Shown piece after piece: positions 27,236 through 34,420 of a DNA stretch of 64,000 nucleotides (positions are counted from its first letter, which is position 1; each line of letters starts with the position of its first letter). The stretch is from assembly GCF_028737195.1 (NCBI RefSeq), contig NZ_JAQZAJ010000003.1, positions 124,001-188,000 on the forward strand, given 5' to 3'. This DNA comes from Pseudovibrio exalbescens (GTDB lineage: Bacteria; Pseudomonadota; Alphaproteobacteria; Rhizobiales; Stappiaceae). The position numbers and the translations under genes were made by a program. The notes below the pieces were generated by a model. The model was given only the letters and a program-made list of their open reading frames with translations. It did no database searches and was not told the origin of the DNA.

Positions 27236-28126
27236 ATGAAGTGGGCAGCTTTTTTTGCAACAGGCGCAATAGCCGTTATGCAACCCACAGGGGTGGAGCA
27301 TACGGAAATACTTGGATCATGGCAGGCCGAGCAGGTCCGTCATCGATTGATCGAGTTCGTGGAGCGCACGACGCGCGCCGGGTCAGCCGATTACCTTGAT
27401 ATCGACATGCGCCTTGCTGTGATTGAGGCAGATGGCTTCTTGTGGGGCCCGCACGTGGGGCCTTCACCCGTTCCGGCCACAACAAAGGGCCTTCAACCAG
27501 AGGCGAGAGCCACAGACTTGCTTCAGGAGGTCCGGCTCTCTTCTTACCGTGAAAACGTTCTTCAGCGCTATCTGGAGCAGGAGCACTTCGGCAGCTCTGA
27601 TGCGGTCTTGGTGCGAAATGAGCGTGCAGCGGAATTGATCGCATTCTTGCGTTCACGAGACTATCAGGTCTTGATCGTTACCAACACTGAAGCAGAGCTT
27701 GCCCGCTATCTTGCGAAGTCGCTCTATGAAATGCCACGGTCCACGGTGGTAGGGCCACGTGTCTCTCTGCGGTTCGCAGGGAAAGCGGGCGGTGTCTTGA
27801 TGACCCGCGAGCTTCGCGGCACTTCGGCGGCTTCCGTGCGCGATGTTGGTCTTGCTCATATTTCCGAGGTTTACAACCGTGCCGGCATGCGGCCGGTGAT
27901 GGCTGTTGGGCAATCGGGCACGCTGGAGGCCTTTCAACGATGGATGGCAGATCTCAAGAAGCCTGCGTTGACCTTGGCCTTGGAACCTTCAACGGAGGAG
28001 GGATTGGTTGATACTTGCGTCGGATTAATGGAGGGCGTTGCGCGTGACGGTTTTGGGGTGGGGGGTGCCTGTACTGTTTCCGAAGGCCTTATTGCGCGCG
28101 CTGAAAGCTTGAAGGATGAACTCTAG
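27236..28126 (+). CDS. HAD-fold protein lacking catalytic aspartates
   Basis: A 296-residue protein, with a possible N-terminal signal or anchor (KWAAFFATGAIAVMQ), that follows the phosphoserine-phosphatase-like HAD layout. Motif I reads AVIEADGFLW (residues 61-70) where active members have D-x-D-G-T-L-W, so the nucleophile Asp is Glu. Motif II is VLIVTNTEAEL (145-155). Motif IV reads AVGQSGTLEAF (223-233) where GDSxxD is expected, so both metal-binding acids are gone. It is probably a non-catalytic HAD relative; the binding role is unknown. The ATG at 27236 is preferred over a GTG at 27215, but neither has a strong ribosome site. Confidence 0.65.
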   Translation: MKWAAFFATGAIAVMQPTGVEHTEILGSWQAEQVRHRLIEFVERTTRAGSADYLDIDMRLAVIEADGFLWGPHVGPSPVPATTKGLQPEARATDLLQEVRLSSYRENVLQRYLEQEHFGSSDAVLVRNERAAELIAFLRSRDYQVLIVTNTEAELARYLAKSLYEMPRSTVVGPRVSLRFAGKAGGVLMTRELRGTSAASVRDVGLAHISEVYNRAGMRPVMAVGQSGTLEAFQRWMADLKKPALTLALEPSTEEGLVDTCVGLMEGVARDGFGVGGACTVSEGLIARAESLKDEL

Positions 28127-28293
28127 TTTATTGGCGGCGTGCAGCCCCAGTTTTGTTTTGGTTTAACTCTAGCCTACCTCTGATCTTCAACGCAGCGGCG
28201 CAGAATTTCTTGTGCGCGGTGGAATTTTTAAGAAAATTCAATGGAAGCGGCAATAATTCTTGAGATATGTCAATGTGTCAGCATTATGAAGCC

Positions 28294-28386
28294 GGTATAT
28301 CTCTAATCAGCTTCGGCTGACACTCGGATGGGGGAGTGTCAACTCCTTGGGCGCACCCGCTTTAGCGGAGTGCGCCCCTTTTTATT
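28294..28386 (+). ncRNA. Candidate small RNA ending in a strong terminator
   Basis: No gene occupies 28127-28423. A sigma70-like promoter (TTGAGA at 28260-28265, CATTAT at 28282-28287, 16-bp spacing) would start a transcript near 28294. The RNA would contain TCAGC-UUCG-GCUGA (28307-28320) overlapping a perfect 8-bp stem TGACACTC/GAGTGTCA (28318-28341) with a G-rich loop, then single-stranded AACTCCTT, then the terminator stem. The pyrimidine AACUCCUU could pair with ribosome binding sites. The alternative is a 3' UTR of the HAD gene. Confidence 0.45.
28349..28386 (+). terminator. Strong Rho-independent terminator
   Basis: GGCGCAC-CCGC / GCGG-A-GTGCGCC with a UUUA loop, followed by CCTTTTTATTT. 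It ends either the candidate sRNA or the HAD-like gene transcript. It faces the 3' end of the convergent LysR gene at 28424. Confidence 0.88.
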
Positions 28387-28423
28387 TCAGGCTTACCTAT
28401 TGGAAATATTGGTGTTTTCCGGC

Positions 28424-29371
28424 TCATGAGGCACTGCTTTGTGCTGCTTCAGGGTGTTTGCGCAAAGCTGCCTGAGTCTTTTGTCCTTCCGAGAGCAGCC
28501 AGCCGATGAACTTGTCACAGGCCTCTGCATTCTGGGGCTGATCCGACTTGAGAACTTCATATCCGCCTGAGACTTTCACGAAACCGAGCGGCGCGATCAG
28601 GTTGCCCAGCTCCAGATCCTGCGCAACCAAGGCTTGCGAGGCCATGGCAAGGCCAATGCCGGAGACCGCTGCCTGGAGGCAAAGGAAGAAGTGCTCGAAG
28701 CGGATTGCCTGATGTTTGGGCAATGGGCCATCCAGTCCCATCCACTCCTGCCAGTCTTCCCAAGCGTTTGGGACTGTATCTGAGTGAATAAGGGTTGTTT
28801 GCAAAAGTTCCTGCGGCGCCATGCCCTCGTGGATCCCATGGGTTTGCGCGAACGACCGGTTGCAGACCGGGCCTATGCGGTCATCCATGAGCGGAATGTG
28901 GCCCGCGCCGCCCAGCTCGCCCCCGGTTCCGCCCCAGCGAATGGCAACATCCGAGCGGCCTGTCATCTCCTCCACTTGGGTGGAGAGGGAAAGCTGAATC
29001 TTGATCTTGGGGTGCTGGTGGTAAAACGTCATCAAGCGCGGCACAAGCCAGCGCACCGCTACGGTTGAGCCGCACGCCACGACTAGAGGCTTGCCTTTTC
29101 GCTTCTCCTGCAGGTCTTCCAGTGTGCTTGAAATGTCGTCAAATGCAGCTGACAGGCGCTTTGAGAGTACGCGCCCTTCATCTGTGAGTTCCAGAAGGCG
29201 GCCACCGCGGACAAAAAGCGGGTAGCCCAGCTCCTCCTCCAGCTGTTTGATCTGACGGCTCACGGCGCCATGGGTGCGGAACAACTCCTCAGCGGCGCGA
29301 GACATATTCAGGTGACGAGACGCGCTTTCAAAGGCCCGCAGGGCTGTCAGAGAGGGGAGAGGCGCAGACAT
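28424..29371 (-). CDS. GcvA-like LysR transcriptional regulator
   Basis: A 315-residue LTTR. The N-terminal domain 'LPSLTALRAFESASRHLNMSRAAEELFRTHGAVSRQIKQLEEELGYPLFVRGGR' is the GcvA/AmpR-type winged helix. The effector domain contains 'DVAIRWGGTGG' and 'EHFFLCLQAAVSGIGLAMASQALV', also typical of the GcvA subgroup. It is divergent from a DUF1127 gene across 185 bp, which is a plausible target. The glycine-cleavage genes that GcvA controls elsewhere are not in the window, so the target set is open. Confidence 0.92.
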   Translation of the reverse strand: MSAPLPSLTALRAFESASRHLNMSRAAEELFRTHGAVSRQIKQLEEELGYPLFVRGGRLLELTDEGRVLSKRLSAAFDDISSTLEDLQEKRKGKPLVVACGSTVAVRWLVPRLMTFYHQHPKIKIQLSLSTQVEEMTGRSDVAIRWGGTGGELGGAGHIPLMDDRIGPVCNRSFAQTHGIHEGMAPQELLQTTLIHSDTVPNAWEDWQEWMGLDGPLPKHQAIRFEHFFLCLQAAVSGIGLAMASQALVAQDLELGNLIAPLGFVKVSGGYEVLKSDQPQNAEACDKFIGWLLSEGQKTQAALRKHPEAAQSSAS

Positions 29372-29556
29372 AAGTGAAACCCGTATTGTGAGGTATGCTC
29401 ACAGTATTGATTGAATATTTCGATTTTATGACAAAAAGTCTGCACGTATATAGGGAAACAGAGAGCACTGAGTACACCAAAGCTTAGCTGTTTCAGAACC
29501 CCAGCGGACCGGGGCGGTCCGAAGAAGAGCAGACCAACAAAAACAAGAGGGCAGTA

Positions 29557-29742
29557 ATGTCTATGATCACTTTTGGCGGCACTCGCCTGTTTGAAATGCT
29601 TTCCACCTGGAATGGGCGTCATGCCGAACGCGCAGCCATGCGCTCAGAACTTGCCTCCATGGATGAAGCGGTTATCCGCGATCTGGGCTTCACACGCTCG
29701 CAGCTGAAGGCACTGGCGAACAAACCATTCTGGCGCGCCTGA
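29557..29742 (+). CDS. DUF1127 small protein (YjiS-like)
   Basis: A 61-residue protein with the DUF1127 core 'LSTWNGRHAERAAMRSELASMDEAVIRDLGFTRSQLKALANKPFWRA'. The run 'R.EL..MdD..L.DIG.sR.qi..' is the family hallmark. Short DUF1127 proteins occur in many copies in alphaproteobacteria; some affect small-RNA turnover, phosphate or carbon metabolism, or motility. The ribosome site is weak (AAGAGGGCAGTA upstream). A terminator follows at 29770-29805, so it is a single-gene transcript. Confidence 0.9.
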   Translation: MSMITFGGTRLFEMLSTWNGRHAERAAMRSELASMDEAVIRDLGFTRSQLKALANKPFWRA

Positions 29743-29769
29743 AGGCCCTGCACATGTTCCCATTGATTT

Positions 29770-29805
29770 GAGAGCTCGCTTCAGACAGAAGCGGGCTCTT
29801 TTTGA
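29770..29805 (+). terminator. Terminator after the DUF1127 gene
   Basis: AGAGCTCGCTT and AAGCGGGCTCT pair with one T-G mismatch around CAGACAG and are followed by TTTTTG, 28 bp past the DUF1127 stop. Confidence 0.8.
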
Positions 29806-29859
29806 TTAAAAGCAAGGCCTGTGAGATTTGTAAAGCATGGGTGCCTTAATGCGCTGCCC

Positions 29860-29920
29860 GGAAAACCCCCAGAAACCTAACGGGTTTTCCATGGGGTCCA
29901 CGTTATGCATTGCCCCATGG
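29860..29920 (+). promoter_or_regulatory. Two adjoining hairpins in the ettA leader
   Basis: GGAAAACCC (29860-29868) with GGGTTTTCC (29882-29890) is a perfect 9-bp stem. CCATGGGG (29889-29896) with CCCCATGG (29913-29920) is a perfect 8-bp stem. The two overlap by 2 nt and sit 73-133 bp before the ettA start, after the DUF1127 terminator. They could form a regulatory leader, or the first could be a weak terminator. Confidence 0.45.
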
Positions 29921-29992
29921 CGTGCCTTCCGTTATGAGTGCTCTCCAGAGATTTCTAGTTTTTGCGAACAATTCAGGAGATGTAGGCACCCA

Positions 29993-31642
29993 ATGGCGCG
30001 CCAATTCATCTATCATATGCACGGGGTTTCCAAAGCCTACGGTGCAAAGAAAGTCCTCGACAACATTCACCTGTCTTTCTACCCAGACGCCAAGATCGGT
30101 ATCCTCGGTCCTAACGGTGCGGGTAAGTCGACCCTTTTGAAGATCATGGCGGGTCTGGACAAGGAATACACCGGTGAAGCCTGGGCCGCAGATGGGGCCA
30201 AGATCGGCTACCTGCCTCAGGAACCGCATCTGAATCCAGACAAGACCGTTATGGAAAATGTCATGGAAGGCGTTGCCCACAAGCAGGCCAAGCTGGACCG
30301 TTATAATGAGCTGATGATGAACTACTCGGAGGAAACTGCCGAGGAAGGTGCTCAGCTCCAAGACGAGATCGACGCACAGGACCTGTGGAACCTGGAAAGC
30401 CAGGTCGAGATGGCAATGGAAGCACTGCGCTGTCCTCCATCTGATGCGGATGTGACCAACCTTTCTGGTGGTGAGCGCCGCCGTGTTGCTCTGTGTAAGC
30501 TTTTGCTTTCCGAGCCAGATCTGCTGCTGCTTGACGAACCGACCAACCACCTGGACGCTGAAACCGTTCACTGGCTTGAACGCCACCTGCGTGAGTTCAA
30601 GGGTTCTGTTCTGATCATCACCCACGATCGCTACTTCCTCGACAATGTGACAGGCTGGATTCTTGAGCTCGACCGTGGTCAGGGCATTCCATACGAAGGC
30701 AACTACTCCGTTTATCTGGAGAAGAAAGAAAAGCGTATGGAACAGGAAGGCCGCGAGAACATGGCTCGCTCCCGCGCGATCAAGCGCGAGAAGGAGTGGA
30801 TGGGCATGTCTCCGAAGGGCCGCCAGACCAAGTCAAAGGCACGTATCAAGGCCTATGACGATCTGCTGGCCGCACAGGAAGAGCGTATGCCGTCCATTGA
30901 GCAGATCATGATCCCGGTTGGAGAGCGCCTCGGTGCGAACGTGATCGATGTTGAGAACGTGTCCAAGGGCTTTGGCGACCGCCTGCTCATCGAAGACCTG
31001 TCTTTCAAGCTGCCTCGCGGTGGTATTGTTGGTGTGATCGGTCCGAACGGTGCGGGTAAGTCTACCCTCTTCAAGCTGCTGACCGGCCAGGAAAAGCCAG
31101 ACAGTGGCAGCGTAACGCTTGGTGACCGCGTGCACCTTGGCTACGTTGATCAGTCTCGTGACAAGCTGGATGACAGCAAGACCGTATGGGAAGAAATTTC
31201 CGAAGGCGCTGAGGTGATCTACCTCGACGGCAAGGAAATCAACTCCCGTGCCTACTGCTCTTCCTTCAACTTCAAGGGGCCTCAACAGCAGGCGAAGGTT
31301 GGCGACCTTTCAGGTGGTCAGCGTAACCGCGTCCATTTGGCGAAGGTTCTGAAGTCTGGCGCAAACGTTCTGCTGCTCGACGAACCGACTAACGACCTTG
31401 ACACTGAAACGCTTGCGGCTTTGGAAGATGCCCTTGAAAACTACGCCGGTTGCGCTGTGGTTATTTCGCACGATCGTATGTTCCTTGACCGTCTTGCAAC
31501 ACACATGCTGGCCTTTGAAGGTGACTCCCACGTTGAGTGGTTTGAAGGTAACTTTGAAGACTACGAAAAGGACAAGGTGCGCCGTCTGGGTGCTCATGCA
31601 GCAGACCCAACCCGCATCAAGTACAAGCCGCTTACCCGCTAA
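29993..31642 (+). CDS. ettA: Energy-dependent translational throttle EttA (ABC-F)
   Basis: A 549-residue ABC-F protein that binds the ribosomal E site and gates the first elongation steps according to ATP/ADP. There are two ABC domains without membrane segments: Walker A GPNGAGKST twice (near residues 40 and 352), signatures LSGGERRRVAL and LSGGQRNRVHL, and Walker B LLLDEPTNHLD and LLLDEPTNDLD. The linker between the domains carries the KGRQTKSKARIKAYDDL segment and the N-domain has the EttA arm. The sequence follows E. coli EttA closely to its C-terminal KRIKYK-like end (TRIKYKPLTR). I start at 29993 (MARQFIYHMHGV) behind AGGAGA. Codon bias is strong, indicating high expression. Confidence 0.96.
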   Translation: MARQFIYHMHGVSKAYGAKKVLDNIHLSFYPDAKIGILGPNGAGKSTLLKIMAGLDKEYTGEAWAADGAKIGYLPQEPHLNPDKTVMENVMEGVAHKQAKLDRYNELMMNYSEETAEEGAQLQDEIDAQDLWNLESQVEMAMEALRCPPSDADVTNLSGGERRRVALCKLLLSEPDLLLLDEPTNHLDAETVHWLERHLREFKGSVLIITHDRYFLDNVTGWILELDRGQGIPYEGNYSVYLEKKEKRMEQEGRENMARSRAIKREKEWMGMSPKGRQTKSKARIKAYDDLLAAQEERMPSIEQIMIPVGERLGANVIDVENVSKGFGDRLLIEDLSFKLPRGGIVGVIGPNGAGKSTLFKLLTGQEKPDSGSVTLGDRVHLGYVDQSRDKLDDSKTVWEEISEGAEVIYLDGKEINSRAYCSSFNFKGPQQQAKVGDLSGGQRNRVHLAKVLKSGANVLLLDEPTNDLDTETLAALEDALENYAGCAVVISHDRMFLDRLATHMLAFEGDSHVEWFEGNFEDYEKDKVRRLGAHAADPTRIKYKPLTR

Positions 31643-31662
31643 GCGACTTATATTCCTGACTG

Positions 31663-31693
31663 AAAGGCCCGCTCTTGCAGCGGGCCTTTTTTG
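31663..31693 (+). terminator. ettA terminator (left copy of a repeated terminator)
   Basis: AAAGGCCCGCT-CTTGC-AGCGGGCCTTTTTT, 20 bp past the ettA stop. The segment from GCCCGCTCTT onward recurs almost exactly at 32853-32879 with one substitution and one T fewer, so the two terminators bracket the AT-rich island. Confidence 0.92.
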
Positions 31694-31873
31694 CTGTATC
31701 CAATTGTCTCGACATCTCGCGGAGATATTTGATTTTAATTAAATAAATTCACTTTTAGTTACTTCGATTGTGTGTAAGCATATATCATGAGATCAAAATT
31801 CATAATTCAATCCAAGATAAAACATATATTTATTATAGATTTATATTATCTGAAGATGAGACTTTAGTCTTTT

Positions 31874-32599
31874 ATGCCAGCAAGTGTTCAAGCGTTTTCC
31901 CTAGTTTTACTTATATTCCCGGGTGTTCTTTCCTACGCTTCAATGTGCTTTTTCTTGAACTCGAAGATTAGGCCCAGTAAATTCGAGGCAATATCTCTAA
32001 TTGGTATTTTTCTCGTATTGATAATATATTTATGTAATGTTATTTCAACGTTTTTACCTTATTTTGAAGGCGCTTTTTTTCTTAAAAATAATGAAACTTT
32101 GGATAAATATATAAACGATTTTTCCATTTGGCCATTTGTGATTGCCGTTCTTGTTGGTTACGTGGCTTCTGTTTTTCCCAACTCTGGTTATTTTTACGAT
32201 GCTCGAAAGAAGATTGCCCCTCGCATTCCTCAGTGCGTAAGGGGTTTATTCGCTTCCATTTTTGGTTTCAAAAGTAGAAAATCTTTGCAGTTCCCATGGG
32301 AGGTCGTGTTTAACGAGAACAAAAATCGATTGTGGTTGACCGTGAGATTCCAAGATGGCACAGCGCTGACGGGTTCCCCTAAATATTTTTCTGATGACTG
32401 GAGAAGTGAAATACATCAGCTGTATTTAGAAGAATGTGTTTGGTATGTCCCGAAAAAACAAATGCACTCTTTTGTCAATTCAACTGAAGATGAATACATT
32501 AAGAAGCCCGCTTCTTTCGTTTTATTGAGAGAATTAAGTGCTGTTGTTGCGATTGATATGTTCGTAGACGGAGTTTCTTCCGAAGATTTGAGAGAGTAA
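31874..32599 (+). CDS. DUF6338-like membrane protein
   Basis: A 241-residue protein with three N-terminal membrane helices (about residues 5-27, 40-62 and 87-106) and a soluble C-terminal domain. 'FSLVLLIFPGVLSYASMCFF' near the N-terminus and 'WLTVRFQDGTALTGSPKYFSDDWRSEIHQLYLEECVWY' in the soluble part fit my recollection of the DUF6338 family, whose function is unknown. The gene is AT-rich and uses rare codons relative to neighbours, indicating transfer. No good ribosome site is seen before ATG 31874. It is directly followed by a 60-residue protein, probably its cotranscribed partner. Confidence 0.68.
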   Translation: MPASVQAFSLVLLIFPGVLSYASMCFFLNSKIRPSKFEAISLIGIFLVLIIYLCNVISTFLPYFEGAFFLKNNETLDKYINDFSIWPFVIAVLVGYVASVFPNSGYFYDARKKIAPRIPQCVRGLFASIFGFKSRKSLQFPWEVVFNENKNRLWLTVRFQDGTALTGSPKYFSDDWRSEIHQLYLEECVWYVPKKQMHSFVNSTEDEYIKKPASFVLLRELSAVVAIDMFVDGVSSEDLRE

Positions 32600-32600
32600 A

Positions 32601-32783
32601 ATGATGGTGAATGATAGAGACAATACCCGTGGCCAGTCCAGCCAGAACCAAGAGAACGACAACAACAGGAAACAGGAACAGCTTAATGAAGAAGCTGGGG
32701 TTAGTAATTCTAATATAGATAGAGTTATTAAACGTTCAACCAGCGAGAGCAAGATTCCGAGCGGTGGGCGTCCTAAGCCGTAG
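32601..32783 (+). CDS. Small disordered hydrophilic protein
   Basis: A 60-residue protein starting one base after the DUF6338-like stop, with GAGAG just upstream of ATG. It is almost wholly Asn, Gln, Arg, Glu and Ser, without hydrophobic segments (for example QSSQNQENDNNRKQEQ), ending SGGRPKP. I do not recognise it. Tight coupling to the membrane-protein gene and the shared island suggest the two act together. Confidence 0.55.
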   Translation: MMVNDRDNTRGQSSQNQENDNNRKQEQLNEEAGVSNSNIDRVIKRSTSESKIPSGGRPKP

Positions 32784-32805
32784 CTCATTTGGCGTATTGG
32801 AGGCC

Positions 32806-32845
32806 TCCATCGCGCTAACAACTTCCCTAAGAGTAGCGCGATGGA
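32806..32845. repeat. Perfect 12-bp inverted repeat
   Basis: TCCATCGCGCTA (32806-32817) and TAGCGCGATGGA (32834-32845) form a perfect dyad with a 16-nt loop just inside the right terminator copy. It could be an mRNA-end hairpin, a recombination arm or a remnant of the insertion. Confidence 0.7.
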
Positions 32846-32852
32846 AATAGTA

Positions 32853-32878
32853 GCCCGCTCTTACAGCGGGCCTTTTTG
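32853..32878. terminator. Right terminator copy between convergent genes
   Basis: GCCCGCT-CTTAC-AGCGGGC followed by CTTTTT on the plus strand. It serves the small island gene and perhaps the leftward GH64 gene, which ends at 32889. It nearly repeats the ettA terminator. Confidence 0.88.
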
Positions 32879-32888
32879 CGTGGTGACG

Positions 32889-34355
32889 TCATGGATGGGG
32901 TGGGGGTTTTGCGCCACTCTGCCATTTCAGGTTCGCGCCCCAGGTTAGATTGGTGTAGCCCTTGGGTGCCTTGTCCGAGGATTTAGGCGGCTTGGAGCCA
33001 TCAACCCAGATGTGATGACCCGTCAGGCATTCGCCTTCAACGACGTCGCCATTCTTGATCCAGATGTAGTGATTTTGGTGCTCGCTTTTTCCAGTGAACT
33101 CCATTTTCGTCCATTCAGTCAGGTAAGGCAGGAAGCCGCCGTAAGCACCTTGTTCACTTGGCTCGTAGGTGAAGCCGTTGATCTTTATTGACCCGAGGTG
33201 ATCGCTGCCTGTGCCAATGCCAAACTGATAGAGGCCTGCAATGGGTTGTACCGGGTACTCCTCATAGTAGCCCGTCTGTGTATCCTGCAAAACATGCAGT
33301 GTGACTGGCTTTGTCGCATCCGCCCGTATCAATGTCTTCAGGTTGCCATCCGCATAGGAGAAGCCGTAGGAGTTGGTGTATTGATGAATTACTTCAGCAT
33401 ACTGATTGCCGCCATACTCGAAAGGCTTCATTCCTGTGAAGTATTCACTGTCGTTGGGGCCGTTCTCACTGAAGTAACCCTCATTGAAACCTACGAGGAT
33501 GTTTCGGATGACGGAGTTCAAGATCTTCTTTAGACCTGCATGTGGGTCGTTATTATTTACGGGTATGTTGAAAGGCTCGGGCTTGCCATTGTAGAGATAA
33601 GTGCCGCCCGCACATTGGTATAGGGTCTTTGTAGTAAGGTTCTTGTCGTCAATGGTGATCGTGTTGCCATTGCCGTCCTTCAACTCCATCACGTTGTTGT
33701 TTTTGTTCTTGGCAGGATCGGTGAACTGCCCTTTGAAGGTCACGGCGCTCTTCCCTTTGGGTGCGTCGGAGGTGATGGACACTGGCGCGTTGGCCTCGCA
33801 TAAACGCTTGATGTATGGTGCGAAGGATGCGTAACTTTCTGGCGCGTGTATGGGCGACAAGACCTTAATGTATCCGTTTTTGCAATGCACCTTAGCCTTA
33901 ACGGGCCGTTCCTTGGTGAAGATCTTCTCTAGCGCGTCAATCAGTGAGTGCTCCTGAGGGTCTTTCTTTGGGGCCTTCATGGGCAACAGGGTTCCGAGGC
34001 TAAATGGCTTGCCATTTTCGCTGCCAGTCAGGGCAAGTGGCAGGCCTGTAATGTCCACATTGGTAAGATTGATCCAAAGGGTGCCGTCCTTTTCGGTTTT
34101 GGTGAACTCAATCCAACCAAAATAATGATCGTCATCCAGATTTGGCGCGGGGGAAACGGGCCCAACGCTGACATAAAGGCGTGCAGCTGTGATCGTCTCA
34201 AAGCTCACTACGGTGTCCTTGGACAGCTTTGTGGGTTTGTTGAGCTGTATGGCGTGTTTTGGCTGTTTCCCTTTCTCCATGTTCTTTGCCGTCAGCAGGA
34301 CATAGATTTCATCATCGGTTCTGTTGTTCTGAATGGTGATGGTGGTTTGGGTCAT
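32889..34355 (-). CDS. GH64-like beta-1,3-glucanase family protein
   Basis: A 488-residue protein resembling GH64/thaumatin-fold beta-1,3-glucanases: 'FGWIEFTKTEKDGTLWINLTNVDITGLPLAL' matches the W-E-F-T...VD..GLP block, followed by 'ILSPIHAPESY..FAPYIKRLCEAN', 'LYQCAGGTY', 'LKKILNSVIRNILVGF' and 'YAEVIHQYTNSYGFSYAD'. GH64 enzymes release long oligosaccharides from laminarin or fungal wall glucan. The start at 34355 (MTQTTITIQNN) follows AGAGGAAAA; no signal peptide is visible, which is odd for such an enzyme. The assignment rests on motifs I recall, so the family is likely but the activity is not proved. Confidence 0.68.
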   Translation of the reverse strand: MTQTTITIQNNRTDDEIYVLLTAKNMEKGKQPKHAIQLNKPTKLSKDTVVSFETITAARLYVSVGPVSPAPNLDDDHYFGWIEFTKTEKDGTLWINLTNVDITGLPLALTGSENGKPFSLGTLLPMKAPKKDPQEHSLIDALEKIFTKERPVKAKVHCKNGYIKVLSPIHAPESYASFAPYIKRLCEANAPVSITSDAPKGKSAVTFKGQFTDPAKNKNNNVMELKDGNGNTITIDDKNLTTKTLYQCAGGTYLYNGKPEPFNIPVNNNDPHAGLKKILNSVIRNILVGFNEGYFSENGPNDSEYFTGMKPFEYGGNQYAEVIHQYTNSYGFSYADGNLKTLIRADATKPVTLHVLQDTQTGYYEEYPVQPIAGLYQFGIGTGSDHLGSIKINGFTYEPSEQGAYGGFLPYLTEWTKMEFTGKSEHQNHYIWIKNGDVVEGECLTGHHIWVDGSKPPKSSDKAPKGYTNLTWGANLKWQSGAKPPPHP

Positions 34356-34384
34356 GGCTTTTTCCTCTTTGGCGCATAAAGACA

Positions 34385-34407
34385 AAGGCGGAGCTTGGCT
34401 CCGCCTT
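34385..34407 (-). terminator. Hairpin between the GH18 and GH64 genes
   Basis: A perfect 10-bp stem AAGGCGGAGC / GCTCCGCCTT with a 3-nt loop lies in the 65-bp gap of the leftward pair, followed on the minus strand only by TGTCTTTAT. It may be a partial terminator setting the GH18:GH64 ratio, or an mRNA-stabilising end. Confidence 0.6.
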
Positions 34408-34420
34408 GAGAGGTTTTGGT

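Larger units (their letters stand above)
31694..32852. mobile_element. Low-GC island bracketed by duplicated terminators
   Basis: About 1.16 kb of clearly AT-rich DNA with codon use unlike the surroundings (TTT, AAA, ATA, TTA abundant). It carries the DUF6338-like gene and a tiny gene. It lies between nearly identical terminator sequences (31666-31693 and 32853-32879), which act as imperfect direct repeats of about 27 bp. No integrase or transposase is present. Acquisition by insertion at, or with duplication of, the ettA terminator is inferred. Confidence 0.5.

Noticed and set aside
26974-27399. 141-codon frame before the HAD-like gene
   Set aside because: Overlaps the HAD-like gene in another frame and has no domain or ribosome site; the region looks like a divergent promoter.
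31694-32852. Island as a transposon
   Set aside because: No transposase, no terminal inverted repeats at the ends and no short target duplication apart from the terminator copies.
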